From the NCBI GenBank assembly GCA_044346175.1, contig JBIIZQ010000005.1:62001-126000 (forward strand): a stretch of DNA of 64,000 bases, written 5' to 3'. The notes below the pieces were generated by a model. It had not been told where the DNA came from and ran no database searches. It saw only the letters and a program-made list of their open reading frames with translations. Source of the DNA: JBJTUH01 sp044346175 (GTDB lineage: Bacteria > Cyanobacteriota > Vampirovibrionia > Vampirovibrionales > JAJTHC01). The position numbers were made by a program, and so were the translations under genes. How positions within the stretch are numbered: position 1 is the first letter of the stretch; each line of letters begins with the position of its first letter. Positions 1-8,696 of this stretch are shown here, piece by piece.

Positions 1-622
1 GAATGGGTGAAGTGGCAGAGGAGCTAGAGAGGGAGGAGGGTGCCACTGGAGCGACATTTTGCTTAGGTGTGTCTTGAGGTGATGATTGAGAACTATCGGG
101 TATGGGTTTTGCCTTTAAGGACGTAGGCGCATAGGTGGCGGGGTTTAAATAGGCAGAGGTCATGAAATGATTCACCTGCTTGACGCTGGGGCGTACAATG
201 AGGGGTTTAAGGATATTGTCATAGTAGAGATTTTCGGCAATCACAGCAGCATGGGTCACGATAAGTGCCTCGGCAGTGGTGACAAGCCAATGGACGGGTT
301 TGGGGATTCTGTCTCGGTACCAATGCCGTCCCTGTTGGATGGTATGCAACGCTTTTTGCCCCCAAGAGCCAGCCATGGCTTTAAGACCTGTTAATGTGAG
401 TTGCTTTACAGGCGTAACTACAGGAGAGAGTATCTCATGATAGGTGCTTAAAAGCGGTGCATTACCAAAACGGGGCTGTTGGCTTTTTGTGAGGGATGTT
501 GACCCTCTTGAAAAGCGATGCACCCTTTGAAGTCCAGTTGAATGAGACCCTTGAGCCACTAAACCCAAGTAAGAACCAGCACACATCATACGCATCATTG
601 AACCACCAAGACCTAGGAACAT
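1..622 (-). CDS. Unknown protein, C-terminus beyond left edge
   Basis: An open frame on the minus strand runs about 207 codons from an ATG at 622 to the window edge without a stop. Another ATG pair at 598-593 is an equally good start, and the frame stays open upstream to an ATG at 691, so the N-terminus is uncertain. The start region reads MFLGLGGSMMRMMCAGSYLG, a short Gly/Met-rich apolar stretch. The middle has a helical-looking segment (TGLKAMAGSWGQKALHTIQQ), then a TAEALIVTHAAVIAENLYYD helix. The visible C-terminal part becomes rich in Ser, Pro and Thr, like a linker or exported tail. I recognise no family. It is divergent in position from nothing obvious; the S41 protease gene lies upstream on the same strand 387 bp away. 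Coding is supported by the long open frame and codon use, not by homology. Confidence 0.6.
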   Translation of the reverse strand, partial: MFLGLGGSMMRMMCAGSYLGLVAQGSHSTGLQRVHRFSRGSTSLTKSQQPRFGNAPLLSTYHEILSPVVTPVKQLTLTGLKAMAGSWGQKALHTIQQGRHWYRDRIPKPVHWLVTTAEALIVTHAAVIAENLYYDNILKPLIVRPSVKQVNHFMTSAYLNPATYAPTSLKAKPIPDSSQSSPQDTPKQNVAPVAPSSLSSSSATSPI

Positions 623-783
623 GTTCCCTGTAGAAAAGGAATACAAACGATAAGAGAAACATTCAAATGTAAACAGTATTGAAAGCCGCATGTCACTGTA
701 GCATAAAGAAGCCTCAAAGATAGGGCGTGCTATGAGGTCACTCGGGACACTCGTATGAAAACGACTACCATCCTTATATGTCT

Positions 784-812
784 CGTCATGCCGACGCAGC
801 TCGGAATCCAGA
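784..812 (+). repeat. Dispersed REP-like palindromic element, copy 1
   Basis: CGTCATGCCGAC, a short loop, then TCGGAATCCAG. The same layout recurs at 876-901 (reverse, partial), 14676-14705, 29771-29798 and 38070-38099, always between genes. The gap 623-1008 holds this copy, the next one and a hairpin; I see no gene in it. Confidence 0.65.
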
Positions 813-875
813 AGAAGCGAGGTAAGAGGTTTAAAAGCCTGAATGCCTTTTTTCAGTGGCCTCAGTAGCTACTGT

Positions 876-901
876 GGATACCGACTTTCGTCGGTATGAC
901 G
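876..901 (-). repeat. Dispersed REP-like element, copy 2 (partial)
   Basis: ATACCGAC-TTTC-GTCGGTAT followed by GACG; read on the minus strand it is CGTCATACCGACGAAAGTCG, nearly the core of the copy at 29771. The outer AATCCAG end is missing. Confidence 0.55.
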
Positions 902-921
902 CTTTCACATATTCACATATA

Positions 922-946
922 CAACATCCAACCTTACGGGATGTTG
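922..946. terminator. Hairpin downstream of the S41 protease gene
   Basis: CAACATCC / GGATGTTG with a nine-base loop, 60 bp beyond the stop at 1009. There is GCTTTTAAG on the plus side but no T-run on the minus side, so its role as terminator for the S41 gene is weak. Confidence 0.35.
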
Positions 947-1008
947 GCTTTTAAGTACACGCCTAGACTACCTACAATAAGTCCATTCCCTCAATTGTGC
1001 CAAAAAGG

Positions 1009-2352
1009 TTACGGGGCTTGCATCGCTTGTGGAAACTGGGTTTGAAGGGTCTCAAGAGCCGTCACAATAAAGGGGTCGTATTGGTCGGGGGCTCGTTCTA
1101 ATAAATCAGGCGAACGCTTCAATGCTTGTAAAAGAGGTCGCCAACGTGCTTGGGTTAAATCAACCTTCACATGAGGTGCAATCCCCTTGTGATGAATATC
1201 TGTACCATTAGGGGTAAGATATTGAGCCACTGTAATATTCACACCCGTTTCGCTGGGAAGGGTTTCAATCCGTTGTACAATGCCCTTGCCAAAGGTGGTT
1301 TGACCTACCAAAATAGCACGTTGATTATCTTTTAAGGCACCAGCAAAAATCTCACTGGAGCTAGCACTGCTTTCATTGGTGAGGAGAACGATAGGTTTAT
1401 CGGTAAAGATGGGGGGAGAGGCATCTAAATCACGAGAGTTCATAGGGTTACGCTCGTTCACTTTGAGGATGAGTCCTTTTGCTAAAAACATGTCTGCAAT
1501 GTTGACAGCCTCTGAGAGTAACCCGCCATAGTTTTCGCGCAGGTCAATGATATAAGCTTGTTTAGGTCCTAGTTTTTCAAGGGCTTTGAGGGTCTCTTCC
1601 GCCGTGTTTTCTGCAATAAAGCTTGTGATTTGGATATAACCGATTTGAGGGTGTTTGGGGAGAGTATGTGTGTAAATACTCTGAACCGAGATTTTGTCTC
1701 TAATGAGTGTAAACACCTTTTTCATAGTTTTCTCGGGAGCCTGTGCTTGTCCTGCACTTGGCTCTAAATGACGTAACACTGTTATGCTGACCTTGGTACC
1801 CTTAGCACCTCGAATTCGGCTTACGGTCTCTTCCACAGAGAGGTTATCAGTAGGTTGATTATCCACTTTTAAAACAATATCGCCTGCCATAAGTCCTGCC
1901 CGTTTGGCTGGAGACCCCTCAATGGGTGTGACCACTACCACACGTCCCTGACGTTTACTCACTTGAATGCCTACACCAAAGAGTTCTGCAGCAATGGATT
2001 GGCTTTGCTCCGTCACTTGCTTGGGGGTAAGAAAACGTGTGTAGGGGTCGCCTAAAGAAGCAATCATGGTATCAATGGCAACATAGGCATCCTCTTGGGT
2101 CATCACAAAAGCATCGTAGCGGTGTCGCCAACGTTCCCAGTCTTGATGATTCATATCAGGGTGTAAGTAATCTTGTTTGAGGCGTTGCCAAACTGTGTCA
2201 TACAAGCGTATTGCCTGTTGAGCCTCGGGGGGTCTGTTTGCACCTTCTTGCATACAGCCTGATAATCCTACTGTGAGCAACATGCCCACCATAAACACGA
2301 GTGTTTGCAGGGACTTTAATAAGGGCGTACACGCACGGTGAGGGGTGTTCAT
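1009..2352 (-). CDS. S41 carboxyl-terminal processing protease, lipoprotein
   Basis: A 447-residue CtpA/tail-specific protease. Residues 15-33 form a lipoprotein signal with lipobox LSGC, so Cys33 is probably lipidated and the enzyme acts at the cell surface. A PDZ domain with the usual SPAKRAGLMAGDIVLKVDNQ element sits in the first half. The C-terminal catalytic domain carries ESSASSSEIFAGAL, with Ser331 as the likely nucleophile, and TTFGKG with Lys356 as the general base. The 25-residue Ser-Lys spacing is that of the family. The ATG at 2352 is preferred over a TTG at 2364 because TTGGAA lies about 7 bases before it. Members cleave C-terminal tails of exported or membrane proteins; the substrate here is unknown. 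The gene stands alone; no partner is adjacent. Confidence 0.93.
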   Translation of the reverse strand: MNTPHRACTPLLKSLQTLVFMVGMLLTVGLSGCMQEGANRPPEAQQAIRLYDTVWQRLKQDYLHPDMNHQDWERWRHRYDAFVMTQEDAYVAIDTMIASLGDPYTRFLTPKQVTEQSQSIAAELFGVGIQVSKRQGRVVVVTPIEGSPAKRAGLMAGDIVLKVDNQPTDNLSVEETVSRIRGAKGTKVSITVLRHLEPSAGQAQAPEKTMKKVFTLIRDKISVQSIYTHTLPKHPQIGYIQITSFIAENTAEETLKALEKLGPKQAYIIDLRENYGGLLSEAVNIADMFLAKGLILKVNERNPMNSRDLDASPPIFTDKPIVLLTNESSASSSEIFAGALKDNQRAILVGQTTFGKGIVQRIETLPSETGVNITVAQYLTPNGTDIHHKGIAPHVKVDLTQARWRPLLQALKRSPDLLERAPDQYDPFIVTALETLQTQFPQAMQAP

Positions 2353-2491
2353 AAGACGTTCCAAAGTGATTTATACCTAAACAAGCAATCAAAAAGGGTG
2401 AAACCTATCCTAGCTATTAAACATTAAAAAGTTGCTTTTCTTCTATCACAAAGACAGAGACTCCTCTATTATGAGGGTAATCACTTGGACA

Positions 2492-3217
2492 CTAAGTGGT
2501 TTCTGCTTGTGTCCACGCAGATTGAATTTGGGTCGCAAGGGTGTCTAGTGTGGCATGTTCCTCATGGGGAATCGGTGGGCAAATCGTCACCGTATATTGA
2601 GGGCGAGAGGCCCTAGGGTGATACTGTAACACCACAGGTAAAACGGGGGCTTTATTTTTAAGTGCAAAAAAAGCAGCACCTTGTTTAATACTTGCTGTAT
2701 CGGCTGTTTCAACAGGTGTTTGGGCTTCATCAGTCATAGAGACTTTTTTACGGGTACCTTCAGGAAAAATCCCTAAATGCCAGCAATCCTGCGTCATGGC
2801 TTGAGGTTTTAACACACGTTTAACGCTTTTGACAGTAGAAAGCTCTACCTTGGTACGGTTCACGGCAATAGTACAAAACCGAGAAAGAAGCCAACGAATC
2901 CACGCTTTTTCATACAGCTCTTGCTTAGCAAGGTATGCAATTGGCATGGGCCATAAAGCGACTGACAGGGCAGGGGGGTCCCAGTTGGATTGATGTGTTG
3001 CAGCAATGACGTAGGGTGTCATAAAACGTTCAAGGGGTAAATGCTCTTTCCCTTTTACTTGAATACCCTTCCAAAAGACAATCGGAAGATGCAAAAAAAA
3101 TACGGCTACATAGTAGGCACCTCTGAAAAAAGGGTTTTGAAGCGTCTCTTCTGACACTGCATTAGGGGTCTCTGTGTTCTTGCAAAAGGCTTGCCATTGT
3201 TGCCATAAAGTCATCAT
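2492..3217 (-). CDS. plsC: 1-acyl-sn-glycerol-3-phosphate acyltransferase (PlsC family)
   Basis: A 241-residue membrane-associated acyltransferase of phospholipid synthesis, adding the second acyl chain to lysophosphatidate. The HxxxxD catalytic motif is ATHQSNWD (His75, Asp80) and the glycerol-phosphate-binding motif is FPEGTR further on. A hydrophobic segment at about 36-49 (VAVFFLHLPIVFW) could anchor it. The frame is open upstream to a TTG at 3382, but the tandem ATG at 3217 gives the length usual for PlsC, with GGGAAG 11 bases before it. An insert of about 15 residues after FPEGTR (KVSMTDEAQTPVETAD) is longer than in typical members. The gene is divergent from the hypothetical at 3498. 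Specificity for lysophosphatidate rather than another acyl acceptor is inferred from family only. Confidence 0.85.
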   Translation of the reverse strand: MMTLWQQWQAFCKNTETPNAVSEETLQNPFFRGAYYVAVFFLHLPIVFWKGIQVKGKEHLPLERFMTPYVIAATHQSNWDPPALSVALWPMPIAYLAKQELYEKAWIRWLLSRFCTIAVNRTKVELSTVKSVKRVLKPQAMTQDCWHLGIFPEGTRKKVSMTDEAQTPVETADTASIKQGAAFFALKNKAPVLPVVLQYHPRASRPQYTVTICPPIPHEEHATLDTLATQIQSAWTQAETT

Positions 3218-3497
3218 GACGTTAGAAACTTCCCGTAAAGCATGGACTACGATAGTAAGAGTAACATTTAAGGGTCTATATTGTCCAAAGTATAGCTGAA
3301 ATGCTCCCGCAAAACAAAAGTAAAAAGAGAATGCCCAAACAGAAGTGCTAAAATACCCTTGCTCTTTTGCAAAAAATAACAAAAACTAAACATCGCCTTA
3401 AACAGGACTCAATAAAATCAAGGAAAGACTCGATGATAATAGTATCCTTTAAAAATAGTGTAATATCGTTTGTATCTGTAAGAAAGCTATCCCTACA

Positions 3498-4043
3498 ATG
3501 ACAGACTGGCAAAACCTTGAAACCCCTATTAGAAATCTGAATGCTTCAGGCAAGAAGTATTATGTTATTGGTGACTACAAGAAGCATGGTCAAAGACGGC
3601 TGTATGCTACCAAGATAGATTATAATCAAGTCAAACAAGGTGATCTTGTGTTTCCAGCAGGAGCAGGAGGGATAAACTTTAAGAACTTACCAGCGAGTAA
3701 TCATGTTCGTGGTTTCAAAACACCAACAACCTTTGGTCTAGGCGAACTACGAGTCTATGATTTGTCAAAAGGGTTTGGTCGTGGTTTAAACTATGAAAGC
3801 ACGCAAATGCAGTATGACCCTTTGGGTAATCCGATTGGTCAAGCTGATATGACCAGTATTCCCGCCACGGTACTCTATGGTGTCATAAGAAAGACTACTC
3901 CTGATGATGCAGGAAGTGTAAATTTTGAAGAAGGTATGGAAAAGATGAATGGGGGATGCCCGATAGATATTGATGTAGACGAAAATAATGATGGCAAAAC
4001 GGATTATACGGTGCGACATCAAGGTAACAGGATTTGTAAGTAA
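3498..4043 (+). CDS. Hypothetical protein with a calcium-loop-like C-terminus
   Basis: A 181-residue protein with no signal peptide or membrane segment. I recognise no family. The middle is Gly-rich and predicted beta or irregular (FPAGAGGINF, KGFGRGLNYES). The last 30 residues hold a Cys (GGCPIDIDVDENNDGKTDYT) within a run D-V-D-E-N-N-D-G-K-T-D. That pattern resembles the acidic loops of EF-hand, dockerin or thrombospondin type-3 repeats, which bind calcium in exported proteins. A second Cys sits three residues from the end (RICK), so a disulphide is possible. It is divergent from plsC and is not obviously in an operon. Base composition is lower in GC than neighbours such as bcsA, consistent with a fast-evolving accessory gene. 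Confidence 0.7.
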   Translation: MTDWQNLETPIRNLNASGKKYYVIGDYKKHGQRRLYATKIDYNQVKQGDLVFPAGAGGINFKNLPASNHVRGFKTPTTFGLGELRVYDLSKGFGRGLNYESTQMQYDPLGNPIGQADMTSIPATVLYGVIRKTTPDDAGSVNFEEGMEKMNGGCPIDIDVDENNDGKTDYTVRHQGNRICK

Positions 4044-4140
4044 TATACCTTAGATACGGTGAACATTTGCCTAGAGGGTGTAGCGTCGATAGCATCTCAC
4101 TCTAGGGGGAGGGGCGTTTGTCATGTCGATACTTGTCACG

Positions 4141-4371
4141 TCATAGCTGGCTGTAAAGAGGTATGGCAAAAGAGGATACAGTATAACTTCTTGTCAACAG
4201 CCATGCCGATATAGGTTCAAAATCCAGAGGATTGTGAAGTGTGGCAAGGGAAGGAGAGAGCTTCTTGATTGTTTCACATACAAGTAAAGGGTGCTGGGGA
4301 GGCTTTATGATCCCAACACGAGTACGTATATCTCCTATGGTTAAACGAGATATGCACCCTTCACACACCAT
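4141..4371 (-). CDS. Small hypothetical protein, weakly CsrA-like
   Basis: A 76-codon ORF in the 418-bp space between two plus-strand genes, read on the opposite strand. It has a convincing ribosome site: GGAAGGG followed by TATTT and the ATG at 4371. Residues 11-38 (LTIGDIRTRVGIIKPPQHPL and on to ETIKKL) can be laid over the second half of CsrA, with a V-G-I-x-x-P core and a Glu-x-Ile at matching spacing. The first CsrA strands are missing, so the match may be chance. No terminator was found downstream. If real it could be a small RNA-binding or unrelated peptide; I would not name it. Confidence 0.4.
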   Translation of the reverse strand: MVCEGCISRLTIGDIRTRVGIIKPPQHPLLVCETIKKLSPSLATLHNPLDFEPISAWLLTRSYTVSSFAIPLYSQL

Positions 4372-4461
4372 AAATACCCTTCCAACTCGATACTAGTAGT
4401 ACTATAAAGCTTTTTTATCGCTTGTTTTACTGATGTACACTGTTGGAAATGACCCGTTTTT

Positions 4462-7400
4462 ATGATGAACTCAACGAACTTTTCCTCCCAAGGTGACTTT
4501 TCTCAAGATACCCCTACCCAAGAAGCTGGGGGAGGACAAAGCACCTCGTTTTCAAAAAAAGAAGTACGTCGTACCCCTCTTGTCCCGCCTATTGCTTGGC
4601 TCTGTATGGGCGTTGTACTCATTGGAGTTGTGTTTTTTGCGTTTCAGTCAAACCCAACGCTTCATGCCTTTTTGAGTGGGGTGACTGGGGAATCAAGTAC
4701 CAGCGTTGGGAGTGTTGCCGAAAACTATTTCGGGCAGCTTTCTCGTCCGCTCATTCCTGAAAGCTCACTGTATTTACCCCTAGGGGTTCAGGCAATTATC
4801 TCTTTGGGGATTATTGTGGCCATGCTCACCATTGGTTGGGCAAAACCGCAAGCCCGCCGTATGATTATGCTGCTGACAGTATTCAGTGTGACACGTCAAC
4901 TTATTTGGCGTGCTGTGGATACGATGGACTTTCAGACACAATCTCCCGTGGTACTTGCCGTAGGTTATGGGATTTTTGTGGCTGAAGTGCTTTCGTTTAT
5001 TCATCTTATTTTTGGCTACTTTCAGCTCTGGAGTCCGACGCATCGAGAAGCCCCAAAAATCAATACGTCTGACCCGTCTCGTTTGCCCTTTGTGGATGTA
5101 TTTGTCCCGAGTTATAACGAGCCTGTGAGTGTGGTTTACCGAACCTTGGTAGGGTGTATCGGTATGGATTACCCTAATAAGACGGTTTATTTGTGCGATG
5201 ACAAGGCACGTCCTGAAATGGCACAATTGGCTGAGAAACTAGGGGTACGTTATTTGTCTCGTGTGGATAACGTCCATGCAAAAGCAGGCAACTTAAACAA
5301 CGCTTTGCGTCACTCTCGTGGGGAGTATTGCGTTATTTTTGATGCCGACCATGTGCCTTGCAAAAAGTTTATCAATGAGATTATCGGGTATTTTCAAGAC
5401 CCCGAAATTGGCTTTGTCCAAACGCCTCAGCACTTTTTCACTCTTGACCCATTTCAACGTAACTTGTTAGCCGAGCAAATCGCTAATAACGAGCAAGACT
5501 TATTTTATCACGTGATTCAACCAGGGAATGACCACTGGGGAGCGGCGTTCTTTGCTGGGAGTGGTGCGATGTTCCGTCGTCAAGCTCTCAATGATGTTGG
5601 TGGGTTTGCCACTGAAACCATTACCGAGGACTTCCATACCAGTATTCGTGTGCAAGCCTTGGGTTGGAAGTCTGCCTACCATCCTAAAGACCTTGCCGCA
5701 GGGCTGGCTCAAGACTCCTATGCCGACTTTGTCAAGCAACGTCTACGTTGGGCAAGAGGGATGACCCAGGTTCTCTTTTATGATAACCCTCTCTTTAAGC
5801 GCGGCTTAAATTTGGCACAGCGCATGTGTTACTTCACCAGTATTTTATACTTCTTCAATGCGATTCATCGTGTGGTATTCCTTACGGCACCTCTTTTCTT
5901 CCTTGTGTTTGGTTTAATGACCATTAACGCAGGCTTCCTTGAGGTTGTGGTGTACTATTTACCTTCCTTTGTGTGCTTGTTTTTTGGCTACAGTGTGCTT
6001 ACGTATGGTTTCAGACACACGTTCTGGTCAGAAGTGTATGAATCTGCAACGTGTATTGACCTTTTATGTGCCACGGTAGGTACGATTCTTAGCCCTAAGG
6101 GTAAAATCTTTAACGTGACCCCCAAGGGTGGTACCAACGCACAAACGGTGTTTCATTGGCAGTCTGTGTGGGTACAGATTTTTCTTACCGTGGTAAGTGT
6201 CTTTGGGATTTTTATGGGGGTTTTCCGAGCCTTAACCACTCCCAGTTATGTAGGCGGTATTTTTACGAACCTCTTCTGGACAGTGTATAACATTACCTTG
6301 CTTGTTGGGGCTTTCTTTGTGGCTCAAGAGCGTCCACAACTACGTTTAAACCCTCGTATTGACCGTCGTATCCGTTGTGACCTTCGTCTTTTGGATGGGT
6401 CTATCGCTGTAGGGTACACCACCAATATTTCCGAGAATGGGCTTGCCATGGAGTTTGAAGAACCCGTGCCTGTTTCAGGGACGATGGCACTCAAAGTACT
6501 GGATTGGGAAACCAACGAAATTAGCTTCTTGAGCGTCCAGGCGGTTCGTAGCGTGATGGATGAACAAGGCAAGCATTATGTCGGGTTCCGAGTCGTCAAC
6601 CGTACCGAGGAGCAACACCGCAAGCTTATTTATCATATGTTTGGGTCTGCCGAAGCGTGGCACCACGACCAAACGGCACTTACACCGCTGAGTGCCTATA
6701 AATCCTTCATTGAAAGTCCGATGCGTCTTTCCACCATTGAGCAGATGACCTTCCGCCGTCGTAGTCCCCGTTTCCGTGCCAGCTTACAAGTGCGTCTTTT
6801 CAGTGGTACGCAGGATTACTCCGCTACAACGATTGATGTTTCTGAAAGTGGCTTGCTCCTAATGATGTATCATCCTAAGGAAAACCTATTACAATCACGG
6901 GTTGATATTCAAATCCAGTGGAGTAATGGCTCCGTAGGTACTTTACAAGGGATTGTAAAACGGGTTGACCCCATGCTAGGTACCCCTGGTGCTTTCAAAC
7001 TTGCCCTTAACTTTGTTGACCTCAGTCGTGAGCAGCGTCAAGCACTGATTAGTCAATTATTTGGTCCTCGTCCTGGGGTTGTACGTGTGGCACCGCCTTC
7101 ACACCTCATGATTGGCTGTAAAGTACAAAACGCCCAAGGACAAACCGTAGCCGGTGTGACGCAAGAGGTGAGCGAAATGGGTATCAGGCTTCTTCTGAAT
7201 CAATCGCTTCCTGTTGAGATGCACGAGGAAGTTTCCATTATGCTCCACTGGGAGCAAACACCCCATGTTAAAGCGGGAGGGTATCCTCCGCAAGAGATGG
7301 AACAAGTCCCTCAGTCTAAAGTGTATAAGACCATTGTGGTGGGGTATCAGCACCCCAGTGCAGGTAATCCTCGAGCGGAGTTATTGCTATACTTTAAGGA

Positions 7401-7482
7401 CATTAACTTGCAAAGTCTGGATGAAATCTCACAGTACTTGCATCAAAGTAACACCTTACTTGAAGCCGCTCAACGAGGTTAA
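4462..7482 (+). CDS. bcsA: Cellulose synthase-like GT2 with three PilZ-type segments
   Basis: A 1006-residue membrane glycosyltransferase. Two or three N-terminal membrane spans (about 41-62, 108-125, 163-187) precede a family-2 transferase domain. It carries every processive-synthase residue: CDD at 245-247, FDADH at 293-297, TED at 388-390 and QRLRW at 426-430. Further spans follow at about 460-625. The C-terminus has a PilZ domain (Arg635/Arg638 region, NISENG 655-660) that would bind cyclic di-GMP. A second PilZ follows (RRRSPR 765-770, DVSESG 792-797). A third degenerate segment (EVSEMG 902-907) lacks the arginine motif. BcsA normally has one PilZ. No bcsB, bcsC or bcsZ is adjacent, so the product (cellulose or another beta-glucan) is not settled. 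The gene ends in a strong terminator. Confidence 0.9.
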   Translation: MMNSTNFSSQGDFSQDTPTQEAGGGQSTSFSKKEVRRTPLVPPIAWLCMGVVLIGVVFFAFQSNPTLHAFLSGVTGESSTSVGSVAENYFGQLSRPLIPESSLYLPLGVQAIISLGIIVAMLTIGWAKPQARRMIMLLTVFSVTRQLIWRAVDTMDFQTQSPVVLAVGYGIFVAEVLSFIHLIFGYFQLWSPTHREAPKINTSDPSRLPFVDVFVPSYNEPVSVVYRTLVGCIGMDYPNKTVYLCDDKARPEMAQLAEKLGVRYLSRVDNVHAKAGNLNNALRHSRGEYCVIFDADHVPCKKFINEIIGYFQDPEIGFVQTPQHFFTLDPFQRNLLAEQIANNEQDLFYHVIQPGNDHWGAAFFAGSGAMFRRQALNDVGGFATETITEDFHTSIRVQALGWKSAYHPKDLAAGLAQDSYADFVKQRLRWARGMTQVLFYDNPLFKRGLNLAQRMCYFTSILYFFNAIHRVVFLTAPLFFLVFGLMTINAGFLEVVVYYLPSFVCLFFGYSVLTYGFRHTFWSEVYESATCIDLLCATVGTILSPKGKIFNVTPKGGTNAQTVFHWQSVWVQIFLTVVSVFGIFMGVFRALTTPSYVGGIFTNLFWTVYNITLLVGAFFVAQERPQLRLNPRIDRRIRCDLRLLDGSIAVGYTTNISENGLAMEFEEPVPVSGTMALKVLDWETNEISFLSVQAVRSVMDEQGKHYVGFRVVNRTEEQHRKLIYHMFGSAEAWHHDQTALTPLSAYKSFIESPMRLSTIEQMTFRRRSPRFRASLQVRLFSGTQDYSATTIDVSESGLLLMMYHPKENLLQSRVDIQIQWSNGSVGTLQGIVKRVDPMLGTPGAFKLALNFVDLSREQRQALISQLFGPRPGVVRVAPPSHLMIGCKVQNAQGQTVAGVTQEVSEMGIRLLLNQSLPVEMHEEVSIMLHWEQTPHVKAGGYPPQEMEQVPQSKVYKTIVVGYQHPSAGNPRAELLLYFKDINLQSLDEISQYLHQSNTLLEAAQRG

Positions 7483-7508
7483 TCTAAACGTTTCAACACC
7501 AACCCCAA

Positions 7509-7556
7509 CCCTACGCCTTCTCTTGGTTGATTCAAGAGGAGGCGTAGGGGGTTTTT
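7509..7556 (+). terminator. Intrinsic terminator of the bcsA-like gene
   Basis: Stem CCCTACGCCTTCTCTTG / CAAGAGGAGGCGTAGGG (16 of 17 pairs) with a 7-base loop, then GGTTTTT. It starts 27 bases after the stop codon. Confidence 0.85.
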
Positions 7557-7577
7557 AGCTTTGGCTTAGGCAAATAA

Positions 7578-7600
7578 AGGGAGGATGCTCCCTCTTAAGG
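7578..7600 (-). terminator. Terminator of the NlpC/P60-like gene
   Basis: Read on the minus strand: AGGGAG-CATC-CTCCCT followed by TTATTTG, starting about 14 bases after the stop at 7607. Short stem, modest T-run. Confidence 0.55.
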
Positions 7601-7606
7601 GCTTGA

Positions 7607-8368
7607 CTATGCTAATTTGTAAGCGGGGAGTTGGAACAAGGGTAAACGAATACAGTCTGCGGGTGTGAGTTCAGTGGGGTCGTAACGAGCATCTAAGAGT
7701 CCGACGTGTTGATAGGCAGCACTTACAAGCTCAGAACAGAAAAAACGTGACGCATCCTCCTGGGTATAATCGTGGTGTGGATTTTTATTTTCTCGAGGGG
7801 TACCGAGTGGGTCAATGGCCGAGAGTGCTGCTTGAAACATATCGTAAGGTTTACCCAACTGGGTCTCAAGATACCGCTCAAAGGCTGGCATGACCGCAAA
7901 AAATCTCGGACGTATTTTCTGAGGTTCAAGGGGTAACCACCATATATCGCCTACATACCCACGGCATTTTTCCTCAAGGTCAATGGTTTGTACGCCATTA
8001 AACGTACCGCCTTGGTTGGCTTCAATCAGAGTCACGCATCCGTCCTCTTCACGACGTGCAACAACCGCAACGTGTGAAACCTCCGAGCGTGTCACCCACT
8101 GAATGATGCGACTAAACGGTGCCACACCTCCAAAAGCAATCATATCCCCTATTTGCACTTGGGCGACTAAACGTTGTAACGGGGTCTGTGTGACGGCTTG
8201 CCATCTCGGTAAGGGTTGGGCATCCCAGAGAGGGTCTTGTAAAAGTCCAGCAAGCCAACGTTTGGGCTGTTGTAGTACCGCTTCACGAGCGGCTTTTTTT
8301 GCTTGGCATGTCTTTCGATTCACATAACGTTGGAAGAGTTTCGGTGTGTGTGGATGGTGCATGACCAT
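7607..8368 (-). CDS. Permuted NlpC/P60-like cysteine hydrolase (YiiX/YebB type)
   Basis: A 253-residue protein whose residues 70-250 match the circularly permuted papain-like fold of YiiX/YebB/YaeF proteins. QIGDMIAFGG at 72-81 is the entry motif. SEVSHVAVV supplies the catalytic His99, an acidic residue follows in TLIEANQGG (Glu116), and FFCSELVSAAY supplies Cys211. These enzymes are thought to hydrolyse amide or ester bonds in cell-wall peptides or lipids. No signal peptide is visible; the first 60 residues are basic and helical. The start ATG at 8368 has GAAAGGGA about 7 bases upstream. It is convergent with the bcsA-like gene and otherwise isolated. Whether it acts on peptidoglycan or lipid cannot be told. 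Confidence 0.8.
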   Translation of the reverse strand: MVMHHPHTPKLFQRYVNRKTCQAKKAAREAVLQQPKRWLAGLLQDPLWDAQPLPRWQAVTQTPLQRLVAQVQIGDMIAFGGVAPFSRIIQWVTRSEVSHVAVVARREEDGCVTLIEANQGGTFNGVQTIDLEEKCRGYVGDIWWLPLEPQKIRPRFFAVMPAFERYLETQLGKPYDMFQAALSAIDPLGTPRENKNPHHDYTQEDASRFFCSELVSAAYQHVGLLDARYDPTELTPADCIRLPLFQLPAYKLA

Positions 8369-8538
8369 AGCATATCCCTTTCAGCATTCGTGAAGTAGTG
8401 GCAAGTAATCTCTATCAAATCATCCGTGATAAATACTGCGACATCAAGTATTGATAGCACAGTACAGTCACTGACTTTCTTTAGCGTACCACTGGGATTA
8501 AATCCTTTTTGAACCGAACCAGCCGCCCCTACACCATA

Positions 8539-8588
8539 CCCTAGATTCCGTCCTGCATCGGAATGACTCGGCAGGGCGGAATCTAGGG
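8539..8588. repeat. Long inverted repeat between genes
   Basis: CCCTAGATTCCGTCCTGC and GCAGGGCGGAATCTAGGG, 17 of 18 paired, around a 14-base loop. It shares the GATTCCG/CGGAAT words with the REP-like elements and may be a larger relative. The gap 8369-8696 holds only this and the next terminator. Confidence 0.6.
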
Positions 8589-8633
8589 ACTACGATAAGT
8601 AATAAAGTCGGTCGCTACGCTACAGGTCGCAAT

Positions 8634-8672
8634 AAAAAGTCCTCCCAAGCTAAGGTGCTAGGAGGACTTTTT
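8634..8672 (-). terminator. Terminator of the gene at 8697
   Basis: Twelve perfect pairs, AAAAAGTCCTCC / GGAGGACTTTTT, 15-base loop; the minus strand gives a T-run after the stem, 24 bases past the stop codon. It would also work on the plus strand. Confidence 0.8.
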
Positions 8673-8696
8673 GAAGGGTTATCAAAGTGTGTAGGG

